DNA of 64,000 nucleotides from contig OY754984.1 of NCBI GenBank assembly GCA_963576475.1, forward strand, positions 15,560,722 to 15,624,721, given 5' to 3'. Of the stretch, positions 41,916 through 52,977 are shown piece by piece. Below the pieces are notes generated by a model. The model was given only the letters and a program-made list of their open reading frames with translations, was not told the DNA's origin and did no database searches. Position 1 is the first letter of the stretch. Each line of letters opens with the position of its first letter. The position numbers and the translations under genes are program-made. The stretch is from Molanna angustata (taxonomy: Eukaryota > Arthropoda > Insecta > Trichoptera > Molannidae).

Positions 41916-42447
41916 GAAAACAATTCTTTGATAAAATAATAAACGTCTAATACTGAAACATTCTAGATTTTCGCTTTGTTCTCCGTCGTCTAAACACACC
42001 CCTTTCAACGACGAGTAAAATCACCCCATATTCTAATATTCCCACAACTATAATATCAATATTGTGTAGTGTATACATGCGTATTGTTTTGACATTTTCT
42101 TTCATTGCCTTGTTGTGGTGTGGTATTATTACACGTCATTCACAATATTTAGGTCTCACACTTGTTTTTCAAAGTTGGTAGCAATGTTGTAGGTAATAAT
42201 GGGTAGGTAGGTAGGTAGGTAGGTACCCACTTGTGTTGTCAATGTGCAATGTTAGTAGGTACCTACTCGTTTGTTGTACGTCGGACTCAAACAAACTTGA
42301 ATTCTTTCAACAAGAGCCAATATAATTAGAAATACTTGGGTAGGCATGTACATACCTACTCAAAAAACAAAAGATGAAACTTGGAAAATAAACAAGTTGC
42401 AAACATTATTTTAAGTAACTTTTTTAACTAATACAATAAATGTATAA
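41916..42447. other. Unassigned with (TAGG)n
   Basis: (TAGG)n at 42201-42226; AT-rich otherwise. Confidence 0.4.
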
Positions 42448-42600
42448 ATAATTCACTTCCTTACACCCTGCGCAAGTGGCGAGTTTATTGACATATGGCA
42501 ATTTCTTTCAACCAACCATGGTGTTTCCAACCCAGAGAAGCAATATTAGCATAAGAAATTAATTAAAATAAATTTCTCCTCTGCTGGGAATCGAACCCAT
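42448..42600 (-). mobile_element. SINE-C copy 4, head missing
   Basis: 'gcgcaagtggcgagtttatt' and 'aacccagagaagcaatatta' are the inverted tail and body. The copy stops at 'gggaatcgaaccc', so most of the tRNA head is absent. Confidence 0.75.
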
Positions 42601-42719
42601 AATATAAATAATCATAATATAAATAGGCAGAAACCACTACCACTAGGTTAAAAACCTGTTCTGAAGCAGCTTATAATTATATAGGTATATTGTTTAGGTG
42701 TGCGTGTGTGTCATTGTAT

Positions 42720-42960
42720 GTTAACGTGGAGTTATTTATTTATCACTGTCTTGTCTGTTTTTTTTACCTACTTCTTTAATCCACATTTAAAGGTGTTTAT
42801 ATTTGTAGTTTTCTTCAATTCAATTGGAAGCAAATTGAAAATTTTTACTCCAAGGAAATGAAAATTTCTTTGTCCATAAGGCGACTTGGTTCTCAGTATC
42901 TGTATATTTGCTTGTCAAGTCTGTCTAGTCTGACGTGTAGTTTGGGTCGATTGGAAGTCG
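42720..42960 (-). pseudogene. Jockey/CR1-like LINE C-terminus
   Basis: The minus-strand frame reads 'RTKSPYGQRNFHFLGVKIFN' and then LLPIELKK and TTNINTFK. This is the 'xxLPxELKxxxxxxxFK' pattern that ends many LINE ORFs. Confidence 0.7.
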
Positions 42961-43083
42961 TTAAGGTGTGAATAGATATAAATGCAAATGTTTTTAGCAT
43001 ATGTATAAATGTGGTATGTCTAGGATGTCAAGTTTTTTGAATAGTTCGGCTGAGGGTGTGCGAATAGGTACATTAAATATTAT

Positions 43084-43515
43084 TTCTCATTGATATGGCA
43101 AACCATAGATTTTTTCTTTAAATTTTGACAATCCTTGAATGCATTTTTGATGAGTGTATTTTTGTTGTATCGAAATTTCAAACAGTATACAAATAACTCG
43201 ATTTTCCACCCCGTGAGAGCATTTTGAAAATTTGTACAGATGAAATCATAGAGAAGAAATTAACGGATATCTATGGTAAACTAATCAGATCAGGGTTATG
43301 CACTTTACACATAATATGATGATAATATGAAGTCGATCGGACTTATAGTATGGGCAGTAGAGAGGACACAAAAAGGATCATTCCGTACGTTGAACGCCGT
43401 ACGCCATACATACAAACACATAATGATGAAACTCACAGTGTGTACCTACTCTCTAAAAAAATACGCTTTAAAATTTTGAAATCATGACTCTCCACTATTC
43501 CATAGTGTGGAGAGT
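43084..43515 (-). mobile_element. Hairpin-ended repeat M, copy 2
   Basis: Inverse of 22786-23222 along its length, from 'ttgacaatccttgaatgcat' to the terminal hairpin at 43487-43515. The mid-part 'gaagtcgatcggacttatag' is also in copy 3 at 63.0 kb. Confidence 0.8.
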
Positions 43516-43757
43516 AAAAAACTCTAAATTTTAACCTTTCTTCGAGAAAAATTATTGTATATAACATATTTGGTGATATTTTTTCGTGTTTCATATATTA
43601 AAAAGTAATTTAGTGTGCATATTTGTGTTCATCCGTATGCCCAAGGTATACAAGGGTTGAAGGGTCCCAAGTATTTTATGAGGAAATAATTGTATGACCT
43701 TATTAAATAAATTAAAATAACAACCAAACAACCAAATAGATAGTCCGTATCTCTTAG
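43516..43757. repeat. Repeat J fragment and spacer
   Basis: 'aacctttcttcgagaaaaat' with 'gtgttcatccgtatgccc' after it matches part of repeat J; then unassigned. Confidence 0.4.
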
Positions 43758-44077
43758 GACAAATCCCATTCAACTGCCCCGCCAGACAAAACCGCCAGAA
43801 CCTCCTCTTTTACACTAAATACTCAAGAACAAACTATGCAAACAACACTTTTATTAACCGCAGCTGCAATATGTACAATAACCTTAATCATAGGCCAGAT
43901 ATTTTTAACAATAGCTTACAATCATTAAAAAAACAACTATCATCAATATTATAATGAATACTTTATGTACCAAATTGTATAATTTTTGGTATGTCCAATA
44001 CTATATTAATATGACAACTAACCCTTTCCTCCTCTCCTACCTTTCTTCATGTCCCACCCTCGCTTCATAAAATACAC

Positions 44078-44114
<37 letters not shown>

Positions 44115-44311
44115 CCTACACACACATCACAATTGTACACTTACACCACACTTTTGTCTTTGACTTTGTAATGAATTGTCTTTATTATGTATATTAATCT
44201 GCGGAACAATGTAATTGGCTTACTTTCCTTATTATTATTTTTTTTATTAATGTAAAATATGTAACAGCTGTTTTGTTTCCCAAAATAAAATAAATAAATA
44301 AATAAAAATAA
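43758..44311 (+). pseudogene. Jockey/CR1-like LINE, 5'-truncated
   Basis: The frame reads 'YTKYSRTNYANNTFINRSCN', then 'YNNLNHRPDIFNNSLQSLKK' and a stop at about 43951. The 3' UTR carries a (CA)n run at 44072-44120 and an AAATA tail at 44288-44311. The C-terminal motif 'DIFNNS' is shared in layout with the 48.1 kb LINE. Confidence 0.8.
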
Positions 44312-44785
44312 ACAATTATATTAAACAATTTTAATTATAATTTGATCCGTTACAAAAATACTTCACCTTTTCAAACTATTTTTAACATTTTATCAACCAC
44401 AATCTCTATTATTTGACGTATTAACACCGTTGTTAAACCTATCGCATTGAAATTCAAACGCATGCGATATTGCAGATTACAGACTTCTGTTTATGCAGTG
44501 GGGTTGAGGGTCGGCCCCCATATACCCTCCCATACATCACATCCATCAAGATGACTATCGGAGCCGACTGGCGGACTCCTTATCGGCAACACTGCACTGC
44601 AGATTACAATACTCTGGGCGAATGCTGCAGATAGACAAATCCAGGATGTCTGATAGCCCCTACGTGCATTGCCTTGCAACAATACCATCAGGAATGCACA
44701 CAGTTCTGATAAGCAGGGAACAATATTTTACTTAATATCCATACGGTCTCATTTGCAATATTATGCTGCAGCTAAACGGATACCT
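44312..44785. other. Unassigned; GC-richer 44.48-44.71 kb
   Basis: A less AT-rich block without a recognised motif. The short frames on both strands have no domain I know. Possibly the remnant of an unlisted LINE. Confidence 0.35.
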
Positions 44786-44884
44786 GGGGGGCAAGTCTGG
44801 TCAACAGGAGAAATTAAAACCATCCATGTTTACCTATACCATGGATATAATTATCATAGGTATGGAGTTCTAAAACATATTAAG

Positions 44885-45131
44885 TCCGCAGGTGTGAATC
44901 TCGATTTGCACTTGCTGATTGTTCTTTTTGGCTGGAGAAGGATTCTGGAGGAGGCCATGGCCCACATAGGGCTGTAGCGCCAATGATGATGATGATGATG
45001 ACGATTGTTCTTTTTGCACCATGGTGCCGAGATTGCTAATCTAGAGGGCTCCATGAGCTACTCTTCGTGCCATGCATTGTTTTTTTTGTTGACAGTCCCC
45101 ATATGCGGAGCGGGTGGTGGTGGCAGTAGCG
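44885..45131 (+). mobile_element. LINE-R 3' end inserted in MITE F
   Basis: Apart from the 72-bp insert, it matches 31318-31505 ('ggtgtgaatctcgatttgca', 'gagggctccatgagctactc'), ending 'ggtggtggtggcagtagcg' with no poly(A). The 12-bp target duplication shows a 5'-truncated insertion. Confidence 0.9.
44931..45002 (+). mobile_element. 72-bp RTE-like LINE tail with 14-bp duplication
   Basis: Encodes 'WRRILEEAMAHIGL' then stop and ends in an ATGATG run. Perfect direct repeats gattgttctttttg (44917-44930 and 45003-45016) flank it. It is an extremely 5'-truncated insertion inside the LINE-R tail. Confidence 0.93.
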
Positions 45132-45307
45132 AAACATATTAAGATATTATAGAACTTTATAAGATAATTATATCCATGATATGGATGGTTTTGATTTCGC
45201 CAGTTGACCAGACTTGCCCCCTGGTCAGATACTTGATAAATCGTACCAACGTTACAATGGGTGTAAATTATGTAACATTTTACACTTGGCCTTAATTTAA
45301 ACAAAAT

Positions 45308-45425
45308 TAGTGATGAGCAAAAGTATTGCAAGTCTTACAGCCTTGGTCTTGGTCTGTGTGTGCAAGACCATGAGCAAGAGTCTTTCAAAGCCTAATGCAA
45401 GGGTCTTGTGATCTTGTTTTTTTAT
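45308..45425. repeat. Dispersed repeat S, copy 2
   Basis: 'gtgatgagcaaaagtattgc', 'ggtcttggtctgtgtg' and 'gcaagggtcttg' recall 29.05-29.16 kb. Confidence 0.45.
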
Positions 45426-45894
45426 GCAGATCTTCTTTTGGTATAGGTAATATCAGTACATTTTCATCGTTATTCAAAATCCGAACGACAAAATATGAAA
45501 TACAACTAACATGATAATAAAATAGATAGGTACACACATGATATATTACTGAACACTTGTTTACAGAAATGGTTTATTGTTGTACATGATACTTGTTACA
45601 TACCCGCAACAATGGCTGAATTACTTGAGTCGTTGAGCAAATTCGACCGCTATAAATCATCGCACAATAAAATGCATTCTGTTTCTGGCTGTTGTATTAA
45701 GCAACCATCTGACTCGAACCCGGGCAACAGAGGTGCGAGCAGCGCGCCGTGCCATATGGCCGATGGGCCCCGCGGGATATCTGGGGCACGATTTTGGTGG
45801 CCCTGGACCCCAAAAGAGACATTAAATAACCTTTATACCACGCTATGACACTGTCGAAACCGGCCCATAAAAGATTATCTTGATTTTCATTAAA
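45426..45894. other. Unassigned; GC-rich tRNA-like block
   Basis: 45690-45800 is GC-rich. On its minus strand 'gcccgggttcgagtc' looks like a B box, with an A-box-like 'tatggcacggcgcgc' upstream. It may be a SINE head of an otherwise unseen family. The 78-codon frame over it has no known domain. Confidence 0.35.
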
Positions 45895-46080
45895 TTTTTT
45901 ACTTTTTTTTAAATAATGAATTTGTCCTTCTAACAAGTATTTAAAATTCCTCATGCATTCCCTAAACTAAGCAGTTATGCTTGTGCTATAGGTGAACGAA
46001 ATCGGTCGTTGCAGGATTCGAATTCGCGACGACTGGATTACTAACTTATCGCGCTAACCACTGTGCCACCACCCGTCTTA
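45895..46080 (-). mobile_element. SINE-A copy 2
   Basis: The inverse runs tRNA head ('gtggttagcgcgataagtta', 'gaattcgaatcctgc'), body ('atttcgttcacctatagcac') and A-rich tail at about 45900. The family body is conserved over about 100 bp relative to 40908-41080. Confidence 0.85.
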
Positions 46081-46118
46081 TAAATACTAATAAATATAAT
46101 TCTTCGTGGTGATAATCC

Positions 46119-46445
46119 TAATATAATTGGTTTGCACCGCACACTCCATCTCTCCACATATCTCTATTGTCCGCCAGCCTCTTCATCTCTTGGTATCTGC
46201 TACAGAGCACATGCCTGATCACCTGGTTCATATCTCTAGGCGAGCTCTATATTTTCTGCCCTACGTCATTCTTTCGGCGATGGTAATAAGCAGACCCGGA
46301 TGCCCGATGTTATGGCCTATCCATTTGAATCGTTGTTGGGCTACTATATTTTGGAGTGGTCACATTTCTCCGACTCTGCTCATTACCACGTCATCTGGAA
46401 TGTGGTCTAACCAATGGATCCTAGACATGTCCCTGTAGTACCACA
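46119..46445 (-). pseudogene. LINE C-terminus, eroded
   Basis: Minus-strand scraps include 'RFKWIGH' and 'RYQEMKRLADNRDMWRDG', the end motif of a further RTE-like LINE. Several stops and frame changes lie between. Confidence 0.6.
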
Positions 46446-46827
46446 TTTCGAAAACTGCTTATTAAGACATAAATTGTTCATGGCACAAGAAATTGTTTGC
46501 TCATGAATGTGTTTTGTATTAATCGAATACCTATTGAGGTATTTCTGTATAGTTAAACGTCTGATTTTCATCCCAGGAACTGCAATAATAATTCACTTAG
46601 CGCCCTTAATTGATACAAGGCCATTTCGTGGGTACTTTTGCTCAATTATTTGCTCTATAAAATAAAAAAAATTCTCAAGTCATTGTCAATAATCTGTCCA
46701 CCATGTCATGTCAGGGAGCCCGAATTTTTCTCGTTATGAATAACTAATTTTTTATTGAATCTGCTATCAGAAACGTTTTGAAACTAACGATAAACGATAT
46801 TCAATTATATATTGAAAATTATTTATC
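46446..46827. other. Nothing recognised
   Basis: AT-rich spacer. Confidence 0.35.
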
Positions 46828-46925
46828 ACGCAAACTCTTGCTTCTCTGGGCCGGAAACACTTGATAGTTAGAAAACTTTCATTCGGCAATAAACTTGCCA
46901 CTTGCGCAGGGAACATGGCAGTGTT
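46828..46925 (+). mobile_element. SINE-C tail fragment
   Basis: 'cttgcttctctgggccggaa' and 'ggcaataaacttgccacttg' match the SINE-C 3' half; no head. Confidence 0.7.
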
Positions 46926-47799
46926 AAGTACATATTATTATGAATATTTGGCAACATTGTAAAATCACTGTAACTCGACCCAACGCTGTAAATGTTGTAA
47001 TGTTGGATGATTTTCGTTTAAATTGTTTAGTTTCATTTCAGGCCTTCATAATACCTAGTCACCTCGGTGAAAGCGTTCGGTCATTATAATTGAAATTTTA
47101 TGGAAAAATACTTTAGTATATTTTTGTTCGTTAATTTTAAAATGGATTTCCGCTCTGTTAACACAAAAACTTTAGAATCATTATTATGAATATTATTATT
47201 GAGTGCTAGATATAGTTTTAAAATATTTTTTTTAATAAATATACTAAATTAACGCTAGCTAAAAGCTAAATTAATAATAAATTAACGGTTTTGTGTTATA
47301 AAATATGATAAGGTTCCTATTGTGTTAACTCCCTGCCTTTATAAAAATCCTGTCAATCACCACCCCTGTCCAGATCTGCGAAGCTTCCCCTATTGTATAG
47401 TCCTCCGAACCTATCCAGTTCACATTATATCCGCGATTATGCATCCAGATGGGGGGATGTTGCCTTGTCTCTGGCCCCTCACAAGATATTATCTATTTAC
47501 GCGTGAAAAAAATCGAAATGTTGCGAAACACTGGTACGACTTTATAAATGGATATTTGATAGGATACCCCTTTGTTATACAAATAAATACCATAGTTTTA
47601 CAATCCGAATGATAGTCGTAACAGAAAATATATGCTCAAATGTTTACACTGAAGACATGGACCTTGGAGGTATGATTAGATCGGAGACGCCTCTAAATTA
47701 AAACCTTCCATACTTCTCCTTGGCCATCTCCTAACAACTTGATGTAAGCCTATTCCTAGTTCCTCCATTTATCTATATCTTGAGCTCACTGTATCCATT
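46926..47799. other. Unassigned
   Basis: A 96-codon frame at 47322-47612 has no recognised domain. May include eroded LINE DNA upstream of 47800. Confidence 0.35.
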
Positions 47800-48491
47800 T
47801 TCGTCTGCTCACCTTTTCTTTGATATCCGACGTTTATTTTTATATCTTAAGGTCACCAATTGAGGATATTAGGTGTCCATCTCTCAAAGCTCATCTCATC
47901 CGTCGAGTCACAGATCTTCTATCTGAAATAAAACTTCACACAAATTCTCTTATAAGGAACCCAGAACTATTTAGATTACAGTTTTTCAAGATAAACACGG
48001 GGTCTTTTAACTCCATTACAAGGATATGTAGATTTCATAATACTTTACATATCAATAACGACATAGATATTTTTGGTGACAGTCTGGTGACATTCAGAAG
48101 AAAACTTTCCACGCTTATAAATTAATCTAAAAAACTAGTTTTTTTTTTGTTTTTTTTTTCTCTAGCTATACTGTTTCTCTTTTTTATCTGTTTGTTCTTA
48201 GTTGTATCTTTTATAGTACCTAATACTTTCCTTTTGGTTTTCTTTTGTTAATATCTTCCACTATTTTTCTTTGTTGTGATCTTAGCTTCTATTGTATCTT
48301 TTCATTTTTATATAGATTATTATTTAGATTTTCATTTTCTTATAAATTTGTACGCCAACTTTTAATGCAGTATGTGGCCACTTGTAATTGGCTGAACAGT
48401 TTTGTAATAGCTTGCCGTTATTTTATGGAACAACGATGTATAATAACTTGTTAGCTGTAAGTGGCACATTGAATAAAAATAAATAAATAAA
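47800..48491 (+). pseudogene. Jockey-like LINE, 5'-truncated
   Basis: An open frame to a stop at 48125 reads 'YILRSPIEDIRCPSLKAHLI' and ends 'DIDIFGDSLVTFRRKLSTLI'. A T-rich 3' UTR and an AAATA tail (48472-48490) follow. The frame is intact for about 100 codons. It is inserted directly next to the RTE-like LINE that follows. Confidence 0.8.
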
Positions 48492-49130
48492 GTTCGCAGA
48501 GAACGAATGGCTCGAACAAGTTGACGAATATTATCTGGGAAGCATGTTTCAACGGAATGGACGGCCTGATGAACGGAAACAGAGTGAGCGGGGCACTTGG
48601 ATCAGTTATGAATAATAGCAACATATCGGGATGCCAAAGTTGCAATTCATAACGCAATCGCAGTGCTAACCTTGACATATGCAAGTGAAACCTGGACATG
48701 GCAGAAGTCGCACGAAGCAGTATAAACAATGCGGTTGAAATGAGATCGCTAAGAAGAATCTCTAATAGAACGGTGTATGACGGGGTAATAAATGAGGACA
48801 TAAGGAAAGAATATCAGATGAAGAAAGATGTATTAAATAGAATTAAAGTTAACACATTTATATGATTTGGGCACATGAGAAGAATGAATGAAGAACGCCT
48901 GACAAAGAAAATATACAAAGCTGACAGGAACGGAATAAGAGGTTGAGGGCGACCATGTGAACGATATTCTGAAAGACTGAAATTTAAGAAGCGTGAGCAA
49001 CAGACGGACATGTATGAGAGGACGCGTGAATATTGACGAAGCGATGAATGTGTGTCAAGATAGAAATATGTGGCGTTTTTTTCTCTCTGCCTACGCTGTA
49101 AAATACATGGCGTGATTAAAACTATGTCTT
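48492..49130 (+). pseudogene. RTE-like LINE, C-terminal third
   Basis: Reconstructable blocks, in more than one frame: 'VDEYYLGSMFQRNGRPDERK', 'TLTYASETWTWQKS', 'FGHMRRMNEERLTKKIYKAD', then a tail 'ttctctctgcctacgctgta' with 'catggcgtgatt'. It is the fullest copy of the family seen at 3.7, 13.7, 27.2, 33.8 and 38.3 kb. Several frameshifts make it dead. Confidence 0.85.
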
Positions 49131-49251
49131 GCCACATGGACATGACAATGCTATTAATCGATCCTAGGATGCCAGCTCAGCATTCAAACGACTAACCAAT
49201 ATCTCTCGGCGGTTTATAAATGTATCTATTTATAAGTAACATTCTATCTCC

Positions 49252-49364
49252 AGCCCCCCCTAGACATTTAGCTCACGTGACTGGCAACTGTCACTTCCAT
49301 ACATTGAGTTATCTTTTCTTGTTTCTTTTCTTGAGCTAAATGACACGTTGTCTAGGGGGGCAGA
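49252..49364. mobile_element. Short foldback element
   Basis: 'gccccccctagacatttagc' is mirrored by 'gagctaaatgacacg' plus 'ttgtctaggggggc', the right arm carrying a 7-10-base insertion. Size about 113 bp. Confidence 0.65.
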
Positions 49365-49704
49365 TTCGATAAATGAACATATTTATCATATAGGTCAGTA
49401 CTTACTACATATAATATGTAGGTACAACTATTTATGCTAATAAATAAATTAATTATATAGTAATTATTTCTCGAGCAATTGCAATAAGACTTTTATTACA
49501 ATAAATTATATTAATTAATACAACTCTGAATATATTAAAGCAATATACATTAATTGTAATCAATTATTTATATCAACAATAAACCATTAGCACCTACCTA
49601 CAAATCTATATAATAAAAATTCATTATTACTGATTTTGTTGATTTATGTGCAATAACATCAAAAACTAGAAAAAAAATTATGTAATTAATGCAAAAGTAT
49701 AAAA
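49365..49704. other. AT-rich, nothing recognised
   Basis: Very AT-rich spacer before a SINE. Confidence 0.35.
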
Positions 49705-49865
49705 GTCGGCCTTCGTGGCTCAGTTGGTTAGATATCTGACTGCTGAGCCAAAGGTCCCGGGTTCGATTCCCGGTGGAGACACAGTTTTTAATTGTGTTTT
49801 CAGTCTGGATCTGTGAGACGATTTATTCCGTAAGTCTTCAGAATGTGGCAACTTGTTATAGGTAA
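49705..49865 (+). mobile_element. SINE-B, best copy
   Basis: Head 'cttcgtggctcagttggtta' (A box) and 'cccgggttcgattcccggtg' (B box, T arm). Body 'cagtctggatctgtgagacg' and 'gaatgtggcaacttgttata'. The anticodon arm no longer folds well, so the parent tRNA is not assigned. Confidence 0.88.
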
Positions 49866-50090
49866 TTGAACTGATGAAATCATAGAGTATATATAAATCA
49901 TTGTCTATGGAAAACTAATCAGTAATGCACTTGACAGTTGGTGTTGAGAGAATGCGGCGCTGGTTCGATTTATAAGTATCTGATTCGTAAAGATAGAATT
50001 TGCGAGATATACGCCACAAAAACAAAACCATCATGGTGAAACTCATAGAACGCTCTCTCTACGATCCCATTGAGTAATTGATGTTAAAAC
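49866..50090 (-). repeat. Family M-like body
   Basis: 'tgatgaaatcatagagtata', 'tatggaaaactaatcagtaa' and 'gatacgccacaaaaac'-like phrases follow the order of copy M3 at 62.95 kb, with divergence. Confidence 0.5.
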
Positions 50091-50675
50091 AATTTAAAAA
50101 TTACAAAATAAAAACTCTACAAAGGTACTCAGTACTAAAGCACTTGTTATATATAATAATATTTGAGAGGTGAGTGTTTGTTTTGTTTCAAGGGTGATCG
50201 GTAAGGGCCCCCCGATCTGTCTATAGAGGGCCTCCCCAGGCCCCTTATCGCTAGAGAGCAGGTAGCCAAGTCCTGCACTATCTGGTCTATTGTTGAACCA
50301 AGTGGACCCTGGAGACAATGCCTACCACAGATTACTGCTAACTGACAAAAAAATATATAAATTATTTTTAAGTATTGAGTTGAAGATGTGCTTCGTATAA
50401 TTCGATCGAGAGACTTATACTCCTCACTACCCCAAGGGGGTATTGTGGGCAGTTATGAATTCGAAAGTTTTTAGGTTATTTTTTTATTACAGATTATCAA
50501 CTAGTATCGTGCTGAGATTGTATTCTGAAAGTTTCATCACAATGTATCTGTGTGTGTGTGTGTGCTGTGTACTATATAATGAGTGTTTATTCTACTTTAT
50601 CGATAATGGGACTAAAGTTCTCATTCGATTCTTTCAAATTTTGCCAATTTGTATATCTAATATTAGCTTAGATTT
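50091..50675. other. Unassigned; GC-rich hairpin at 50.2 kb
   Basis: 50195-50300 holds 'taagggccccccgatctgtc' and 'gggcctccccaggccccttat', which can pair. 50405-50460 resembles a degraded family M hairpin end. Confidence 0.4.
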
Positions 50676-50910
50676 TGAAGGATATTTTATTTTTGCTGTG
50701 GCTGGACCAGAGTCGTGGAATAAACTACCACCTGAACTGAGGCAAATCGACAACTTAGCACTATTCAGGAAACACCTGAAAACTCACTTCTTCCGCGAAT
50801 CTTACAAAAACCTGTAATAGTTATATTCAAAGCGCCCTTGAGGTGAGGTTATCACAAAAACGGCGCTATAAAAATTATCCCAATTTATTTATTTATTAAT
50901 GCTTCTCGAT
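50676..50910 (+). pseudogene. CR1/L2-like LINE C-terminus
   Basis: Reads 'FAVAGPESWNKLPPELRQID' then 'LALFRKHLKTHFFRESY' and a stop at 50815. 'GPxxWNxLPxxLR...FKxxLKTHLF' is a well-known CR1/L2-group ending. A short 3' UTR ends at TTTA repeats near 50888. Confidence 0.85.
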
Positions 50911-50929
50911 TTTTTTTAACAGTCAAATA

Positions 50930-51165
50930 TTTCAATGTAACCCCAATCTCAGGAAACTAAAAAATTGATATTTATAATTTCAAATCGCTAAAAAGGCACA
51001 CGTCTTTCATAAAATGGAATGTAAGAACTTTTGAGTTTTTGAGATAAAATATTTAAATCAAAAATAATTTGACAAACTCATTTCATGAAAATGCTGAAAA
51101 TTTTCCATACATAATATGAATAAACTTTTCGGAGTGGCCACAATCCACTGTTTTTTTTAAGGTTG
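50930..51165 (+). repeat. Dispersed repeat I, copy 2
   Basis: Parallel to 24450-24720: 'aaccccaatctcaggaaact', 'catttcatgaaaatgctgaa' and the end 'gtggccacaatccactg'. Confidence 0.65.
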
Positions 51166-51189
51166 AGATCGTCTGAATGTATTTATTGA

Positions 51190-51880
51190 AGTAGGTTCAT
51201 TTCTTCTTCTTCTTTTGTTTCAATCTTGAAGATTGGTTGGCAGTATTAAATTGATGCATCTCCTCCTCCACTCCGCTCGGTCTTCAGCGACTCTTTTCGT
51301 CTCCGTGTAAGAGGTAGGTACACTGCATGTCGCGGCACACCTGTTCTAAATACTCCCGGCGGGGACGCCCTCTGCCAGTTGTACCCTCAACCATTCCCTC
51401 CAAGATGATTTGTAGGAGATCCTCGTGTCGCAACACATGACCTATCCAATTTGCACGCACGATATGGTGTTTGACAGGTGCCTGGTTTCCTTAATTCTGC
51501 TGAGAAACTCATCATTTGTTATATGGTCCCTCCAAGATATGCCAAGCATTCGGCGATAGGTCCACATCTCGAAGGCCTCCAATCTTTTGGGTTCTCTTTC
51601 ACCTATGCACCATGTCTCATAACCATATAACAAAATACTCCATACAAATGTCTTCACTAGATCCTTTCGGAGTTTAAGGTCCATGTTGTTGGACTCGAAC
51701 ATCTTGGATTATTTGTTGAAGACGAGTTTTGCCTGGTGAATGCGACTGTCCACCTCTCTACTTGAACGGCCATCCCATGTGATTCTACTCCATAGATACA
51801 CAAATTCTTTCACATTCTTGAGAGCAGCTCCAGACATCAGTAGATTCATTTGGCGTTCATCCATGCCTACAGTACATTTC
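51190..51880 (-). pseudogene. LINE RT C-terminal region
   Basis: The minus-strand frame (51702-51442) reads 'KLRKDLVKTFVWSILLYGYE', then 'RLEAFEMWTYRRMLGISWRD' and 'SRIKETRHL'. The 'YGxETW...RLEAFEMWxYRRML' motif is typical of insect LINEs. Both sides of the frame contain further broken pieces to about 51880. Confidence 0.85.
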
Positions 51881-51949
51881 TATTTATTACTTATATAAAT
51901 TCATTAGATAAAATTTATAAACTCTTTCTACCAGAACGTGAGAGTATTT

Positions 51950-52515
51950 CGAAAAAAATCACATATTAAATAGCTGTGAGGCACCGGCTTATTATAGTGC
52001 TTCCAATCTTCTATTATCATCTGTAGCAGCGCCTTGTCGGCTGCAACATGTATGGCCTCAGGATTCTCGAATGCTCCCGTAGATTGACGAGGATCAACGA
52101 AACATAGCCCACCGTCGTTGATACGAGCTGATCGACAGATATTTATTCATGTGTTGATCGTTAAATCTTAATCTATTAGTTCCGACCCACGACATCACAA
52201 ATTAATTAAGTTATTATTTATATTGTAATTTCATTTATTTCGAATAAACCAGTAGCTCTTTTGATTGAAACCCTTCATCGCTATAAATTAGATTTTTCAA
52301 TTATTTAATGAACAGACATAAGCAATATCATTTAAATAAAATAGAATCCTTTTGAACACGCACCTTTGCATCATAATCCTTTGGGAGAAATAAACATATT
52401 TCTCCCAAACATCGTTTTCCGGTGTCCTGTGAGAGGCGGGTAATCGAAAATACAACAGGCAACAATGAGATTCACCACCCATTCTGAATGTATTGCATTT
52501 AAAATCTTCCAAGTT
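51950..52515. repeat. Dispersed repeat N, copy 1
   Basis: 'gtgaggcaccggcttattat', 'catcgttttccggtgtcctg' and 'gattcaccacccattctgaa' recur in the same order at 55067-55260 with a long extra middle here. 52378-52410 contains the small hairpin 'tttgggagaaa/tttctcccaaa'. Confidence 0.6.
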
Positions 52516-52977
52516 GTATTACACGTATTATCGTTGCACTACTATTAGGTACCTACCTACTAACATCCATAGATAAAATACCCGGCAATGGTCTATGGTC
52601 TCTATAAACTTCTGAACTGCACTCACAGCACAGTATAATTCCCATAGTAATAATTGAACAAAATAATTATTATAACAACATCTTGAAATTGAATAAAAAT
52701 TCTCAGAGTTAAAATGGCCGCGCTTTCTGAATGCTATTTGTACACTTCACTAGTCCTCAAACTGTTGATTACTCCTCGAGTATAGAGACTATAATTTTCA
52801 TGGTGGTGTCGGCTCTTGTAAGAAGGAGATGCACATAACCCTTTTTAATTATATGAAACATTTTTAATATTGCCTTGTTTATTGGTTATATTATTAATAT
52901 CAGAACTTAAGACTATGGAATAGACCTTGGATTAGTGAGGAGTAAAAATGAATACAAAAAATGAACAGCCAAGACAC
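52516..52977. other. Unassigned
   Basis: Includes a degraded family M end at 52905-52950 ('gacctaggattagtgaggagt'-like). Confidence 0.35.

Larger units (their letters stand above)
44786..45221. mobile_element. Foldback MITE F, copy 2 (interrupted)
   Basis: The arms 44786-44884 and 45132-45221 are inverted ('ggggcaagtctggtcaacag' and its mirror). They are split by a LINE-R tail that duplicated aaacatattaag (44873-44884 and 45132-45143). Confidence 0.85.

Noticed and set aside
44669..44977. 102-codon plus-strand frame
   Set aside because: Spans MITE F, the LINE-R tail and the 72-bp insert; only the last codons are truly LINE-derived.
48451..49143. Minus-strand frames of 109-116 codons
   Set aside because: Antisense of the RTE-like LINE at 48.49-49.13 kb.
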